Positions 62,566-64,000 of a stretch of 64,000 nt of DNA are shown here, one piece after another. Under the pieces are notes generated by a model. The model worked only from the letters and a program-made list of their open reading frames with translations, was not told where the DNA came from and ran no database searches. Position numbers and translations under genes: made by a program. Origin of the DNA: an uncultured Acidobacteriota bacterium. GTDB taxonomy: Bacteria; Acidobacteriota; Blastocatellia; Pyrinomonadales; Pyrinomonadaceae. Where the stretch lies: assembly GCA_937873515.1 (NCBI GenBank), contig CALMYB010000006.1:327086-391085 (forward strand), read 5' to 3'. The stretch's first letter is position 1. Every line of letters begins with the position of its first letter.

Positions 62566-62648
62566 GCATCCCAAAACGTCGTGTAGGCAAGGGCTGCGAG
62601 TAACTTCGCGTCATTCAAACTTGCTTTTTGTATAATGAGGCCCTTCAT
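62566..62648 (-). pseudogene. GNAT 5' remnant in the duplicated copy
   Basis: Starting at ATG 62648 the sequence reads MKGLIIQKASLNDAKLLAAL then AYTTFWDA, matching the first 28 residues of the intact GNAT (MNDLIIRMANQKDAKLLTEL, SYTTFWDA). Homology ends exactly at 62566, where the leader of the other copy begins. It is a duplication-junction remnant. Confidence 0.8.
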
Positions 62649-62947
62649 TTGGGATCTAAACGGAAATCTGTTCCGGGATCGCCAGCGTCCTCAACAGGCA
62701 CAAACATGCCGACAATACGTAACGGTAGTTCTTCCAACGTGTTCGTTGAGTCAGCGAAAGCGACACACTTTCCGGCCGCGGCGAGCATTGCCAACGTGTC
62801 CTCATCCTCAGCGAGATAGACTCCTCTATCGCAGGTCCCGCAAAACCGCACGGCTTTATTTGCCGTCGGTTCCAGTTCATCCCACTGTTTCGGACATTCG
62901 AAAATGAGTTCGCAATTTTTGATCGTAGCAGGTTCTTCAATATACAT
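62645..62947 (-). CDS. Stand-alone Cys-domain protein (duplicate)
   Basis: A 100-residue paralogue of the N-terminal part of the neighbouring fusion protein: IKNCELIFECPKQWDELEPT, VRFCGTCDRGVYLAEDEDTL, GKCVAFADST. Cysteines at about 12, 18, 36, 39 and 61 are all retained, so it is probably functional. A similar CPxxWxxLEPT ... CxxCxRxVYL ... GxCVA pattern occurs in small proteins of many bacteria. Zinc binding is likely; function unknown. Its TGA overlaps the ATG of the GNAT remnant. Confidence 0.7.
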   Translation of the reverse strand: MYIEEPATIKNCELIFECPKQWDELEPTANKAVRFCGTCDRGVYLAEDEDTLAMLAAAGKCVAFADSTNTLEELPLRIVGMFVPVEDAGDPGTDFRLDPK

Positions 62948-63033
62948 TCTTCGGAAGAGTTATTGCCCGCAAGCTCGTTTGGCTTGCGGGTCGAGCGGGG
63001 CCGCAACCGCTCGATTCCGGCCCCGGTTTAGCA

Positions 63034-63462
63034 CTAAAAGATCAATTCGTTCCTCTTTGCCGGTAGGATCGGCCTGCCGCCGACATCGACTTCGTTCTTT
63101 GTGAGCTCTGCATGAATCTGAGCCCAAACCTCGGGATCGCAGTTCTCGGCAGTGAGTTCGTTGGTAAGCCGCGGCGGCGTCTTGGAATCCTGATAAAAGC
63201 CCTCTTTGAGATACGCACAGTCGTTCGACCCGAAGACGACGCAAACCGGAAGGCCTGATCGGAGCATTTCGGCCCTGCCTATGTTGATAAGCTCACTCCT
63301 CGCCTCTGGCGTAAGAGCACCGTAACCATCGTAGGGATCACAAGGAAAAGTTACGGTGATGCCGATTCGCTCCTCCTGATCGTCCTCCGGGACCAAATGT
63401 ACGAACTTAATCGCAGAAATTCCGTTGCTAAGGGTGTAAACAAAGATCGGATAGTGTGTCAT
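63034..63462 (-). CDS. Unknown 142-residue protein under a SAM-type riboswitch
   Basis: A soluble protein beginning MTHYPIFVYTLSNGISAIKF and containing ERIGITVTFPCDPYDGYGAL, LPVCVVFGSNDCAYLKEGFY and NELTAENCDPEVWAQIHAEL. No family recognised; four cysteines, no signal peptide. A strong AGGAGA lies 8 bp before ATG 63462. Directly upstream on the same strand are an intrinsic terminator, a SAM-clan aptamer and a sigma-70-like promoter, so expression should fall when S-adenosylmethionine is plentiful. This points to a role near methionine or SAM metabolism, transport or methylation, though nothing in the protein itself shows this. Confidence 0.65.
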   Translation of the reverse strand: MTHYPIFVYTLSNGISAIKFVHLVPEDDQEERIGITVTFPCDPYDGYGALTPEARSELINIGRAEMLRSGLPVCVVFGSNDCAYLKEGFYQDSKTPPRLTNELTAENCDPEVWAQIHAELTKNEVDVGGRPILPAKRNELIF

Positions 63463-63504
63463 TGATGTATTCTCCTTTTTTGGTGAAATACATCAGGAAC
63501 AGAA

Positions 63505-63541
63505 AAAGGCCCTCGTCTCACATCAAGAGAAGAGGGCCTTT
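63505..63541 (-). terminator. Regulatory intrinsic terminator of the riboswitch leader
   Basis: A 10-bp stem (AAAGGCCCTC / GAGGGCCTTT on either strand) with a 17-base loop; on the minus strand it is followed by TTCTG after the T-rich arm. It lies between the aptamer and the ribosome-binding site of the 63034-63462 gene, as expected for transcriptional attenuation. Confidence 0.85.
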
Positions 63542-63584
63542 AGCATGCGAACTGTTGAGATTTCTGAAAGCGTTTCGCTTTCGC

Positions 63585-63658
63585 ACATCGAGGTTTTCAC
63601 CCCAAAGCACCGTTTCTCGCCGGTTGCCGGATCCCGTTCTCGGGACCACTCCTGATGT
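63585..63658 (-). promoter_or_regulatory. SAM-clan riboswitch aptamer (SAM-I/IV type)
   Basis: The minus-strand RNA forms four helices around a junction. P1 is ACAUC/GAUGU (63658-63654 with 63589-63585), P2 is UCCCG/CGGGA with an AGAA loop, P3 is ACCG/CGGU, and P4 is GGGGU/ACCUC with a GAAA loop. Core words of the SAM-I/SAM-IV clan are in the right places: AUCA-GGAGUGG after P1, CCGGCAACC entering P3, and CGGUGCU leaving it, then GGGGUGAAAACC. The aptamer is compact, and the J1/2 and P4 words look closest to SAM-IV or the SAM-I/IV variant class. Promoter upstream and terminator downstream complete the unit. Confidence 0.8.
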
Positions 63659-63666
63659 TCCTTTTT

Positions 63667-63695
63667 AGGCTAGCACATTATCTCTGCGATTTCAA
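63667..63695 (-). promoter_or_regulatory. Sigma-70-like promoter of the riboswitch transcript
   Basis: On the minus strand TTGAAA (63695-63690), a 17-bp spacer, then TAGCCT (63672-63667). Transcription would start about 7 bases later, just before the aptamer's P1 strand. Confidence 0.6.
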
Positions 63696-64000
63696 GCGAT
63701 CCTTCAATTCGGCCTTGCCCGCGGCATACCCTGCAGCGAGTGCGCATGCGAATTGAGATAGGTTTTATCAATAGACAATTTCCCAATTTACAATGGACAA
63801 TAAAGGCCGCACGCATTGTAAATTGTCACTTGGCGAATTGTTAATTGGTAGAGATGGATTGCTCCGTCGCGTACCTTTGAAGCAGATCTCCCCGGGGCTA
63901 AGTAACAATTACTAATTTTTAATGGGTCTATGGTAGTTAAGCTGAAAAACGTATAGGCTAAACTACTGAAATGAAACAACTAAACCGCTATTATCGGCGT
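63696..64000. other. Gene-free right end with AT-rich inverted repeats
   Basis: Contains CAATTTACAATG (63783) and its near complement CATTGTAAATTG (63817), a further AATTGTTAATTGG tract and AACAATTACTAATTTTTAAT. Related AT-rich words occur at 55975-56005. No gene is supported; an ATG at 63971 opens only ten codons before the edge. Confidence 0.5.

Larger units (their letters stand above)
62110..63023. repeat. Tandem duplication of about 457 bp
   Basis: Copy 1 (62110-62565) and copy 2 (62566-63023) each hold a 76-bp leader, the Cys-domain gene and the start of a GNAT gene. Start codons of the Cys-domain copies are 458 bp apart, those of the GNAT copies 456 bp. The leader and first ~50 coding bases are almost identical (one difference in the 76-bp leader), while the middle of the Cys-domain gene has diverged strongly. 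Each leader carries two hairpins, CCCGCAAGC/GCTTGCGGG and CGAGCGG/CCGCTCG. Confidence 0.85.

Noticed and set aside
63971..64000. ATG opening ten codons (MKQLNRYYRR) at the right edge
   Set aside because: Too short to judge and no ribosome-binding site; could be the start of a gene beyond the window.
1..64000. tRNA, rRNA and CRISPR loci
   Set aside because: No cloverleaf with a T-arm GTTCRANNC, no rRNA signature and no regularly spaced direct repeats were seen on either strand.

Overview
The window reads as one chromosomal contig of a Gram-negative, probably aerobic or facultatively denitrifying heterotroph. An Acidobacteriota lineage close to Blastocatellia/Pyrinomonadales fits best. This placement is inferred from gene content: an Oar-like TonB-dependent receptor with an N-terminal carboxypeptidase-regulatory domain, proline-rich VCBS proteins, exported M1 and M13 peptidases, a DUF1844 protein, a large sigma/anti-sigma pair, and intergenic repeats of the CCACAGAT type. 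No rRNA or tRNA gene, CRISPR array, transposase or integrase gene was recognised.

Layout. 0-5.8 kb: a quinol-type nitric oxide reductase (cut by the window start), divergent from a small Cys-rich exported protein and a TonB-dependent receptor, then a deoxyhypusine-synthase-like gene. 5.8-9.4 kb: an accessory-looking run of small genes (zinc ribbon, membrane protein, orphan VapB antitoxin with its operator, DHFR-like, truncated methyltransferase, unknown, two VOC proteins). 9.4-11.5 kb: MgtE and MgtC-like proteins. 11.5-15.4 kb: a four-gene set of exported proteins around a transglutaminase-like/VCBS protein whose 5' part is split by a frame change. 15.8-19.9 kb: DUF2235-like hydrolase, membrane proteins, MBL hydrolase, DUF1844 protein, MazG. 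19.9-20.9 kb: a MazEF-type module overlapping a SLOG-family gene that appears to start with CTG. 21-26.6 kb: serS, M13 peptidase, TonB-C protein, HD hydrolase. 26.9-36.8 kb: Oar-like receptor, ABC exporter, sigma/anti-sigma, ribA, TPR protein, SpoIIM-like protein. 36.8-40.7 kb (minus strand): META protein, racemase, a methyltransferase with a caspase-like N-terminal domain, DUF58. 40.8-42.5 kb: PerR, peroxiredoxin and a thioredoxin-fold protein, an oxidative-stress unit with a visible operator and a structured intercistronic RNA. 42.5-49.2 kb: DUF4112, HEAT-cyclophilin, OsmC, a glycine-zipper protein, an AlkZ-related protein and a membrane-anchored carboxypeptidase-regulatory protein. 49.3-54.7 kb: a LVIVD/DUF305 pair and a fused 2-oxoacid dehydrogenase E1. 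54.9-58.7 kb: Ada, a ParE-type toxin-antitoxin pair, M1 peptidase and TPR protein. 58.7-59.5 kb: a gene-free field of palindromes. 59.5-64 kb: radical SAM enzyme, esterase, a recently duplicated Cys-domain/GNAT locus, and an unknown gene preceded by a complete promoter, SAM-clan riboswitch and terminator.

The most interesting item is the minus-strand leader at 63.5-63.7 kb. It folds as a four-helix SAM-I/IV-type aptamer followed by an intrinsic terminator, and it controls a 142-residue protein with no recognisable function. Next in interest are the structured RNA between the peroxiredoxin and thioredoxin-like genes, the caspase-like/methyltransferase fusion, the SLOG gene attached to MazEF, and the duplicated Cys-domain/GNAT locus.
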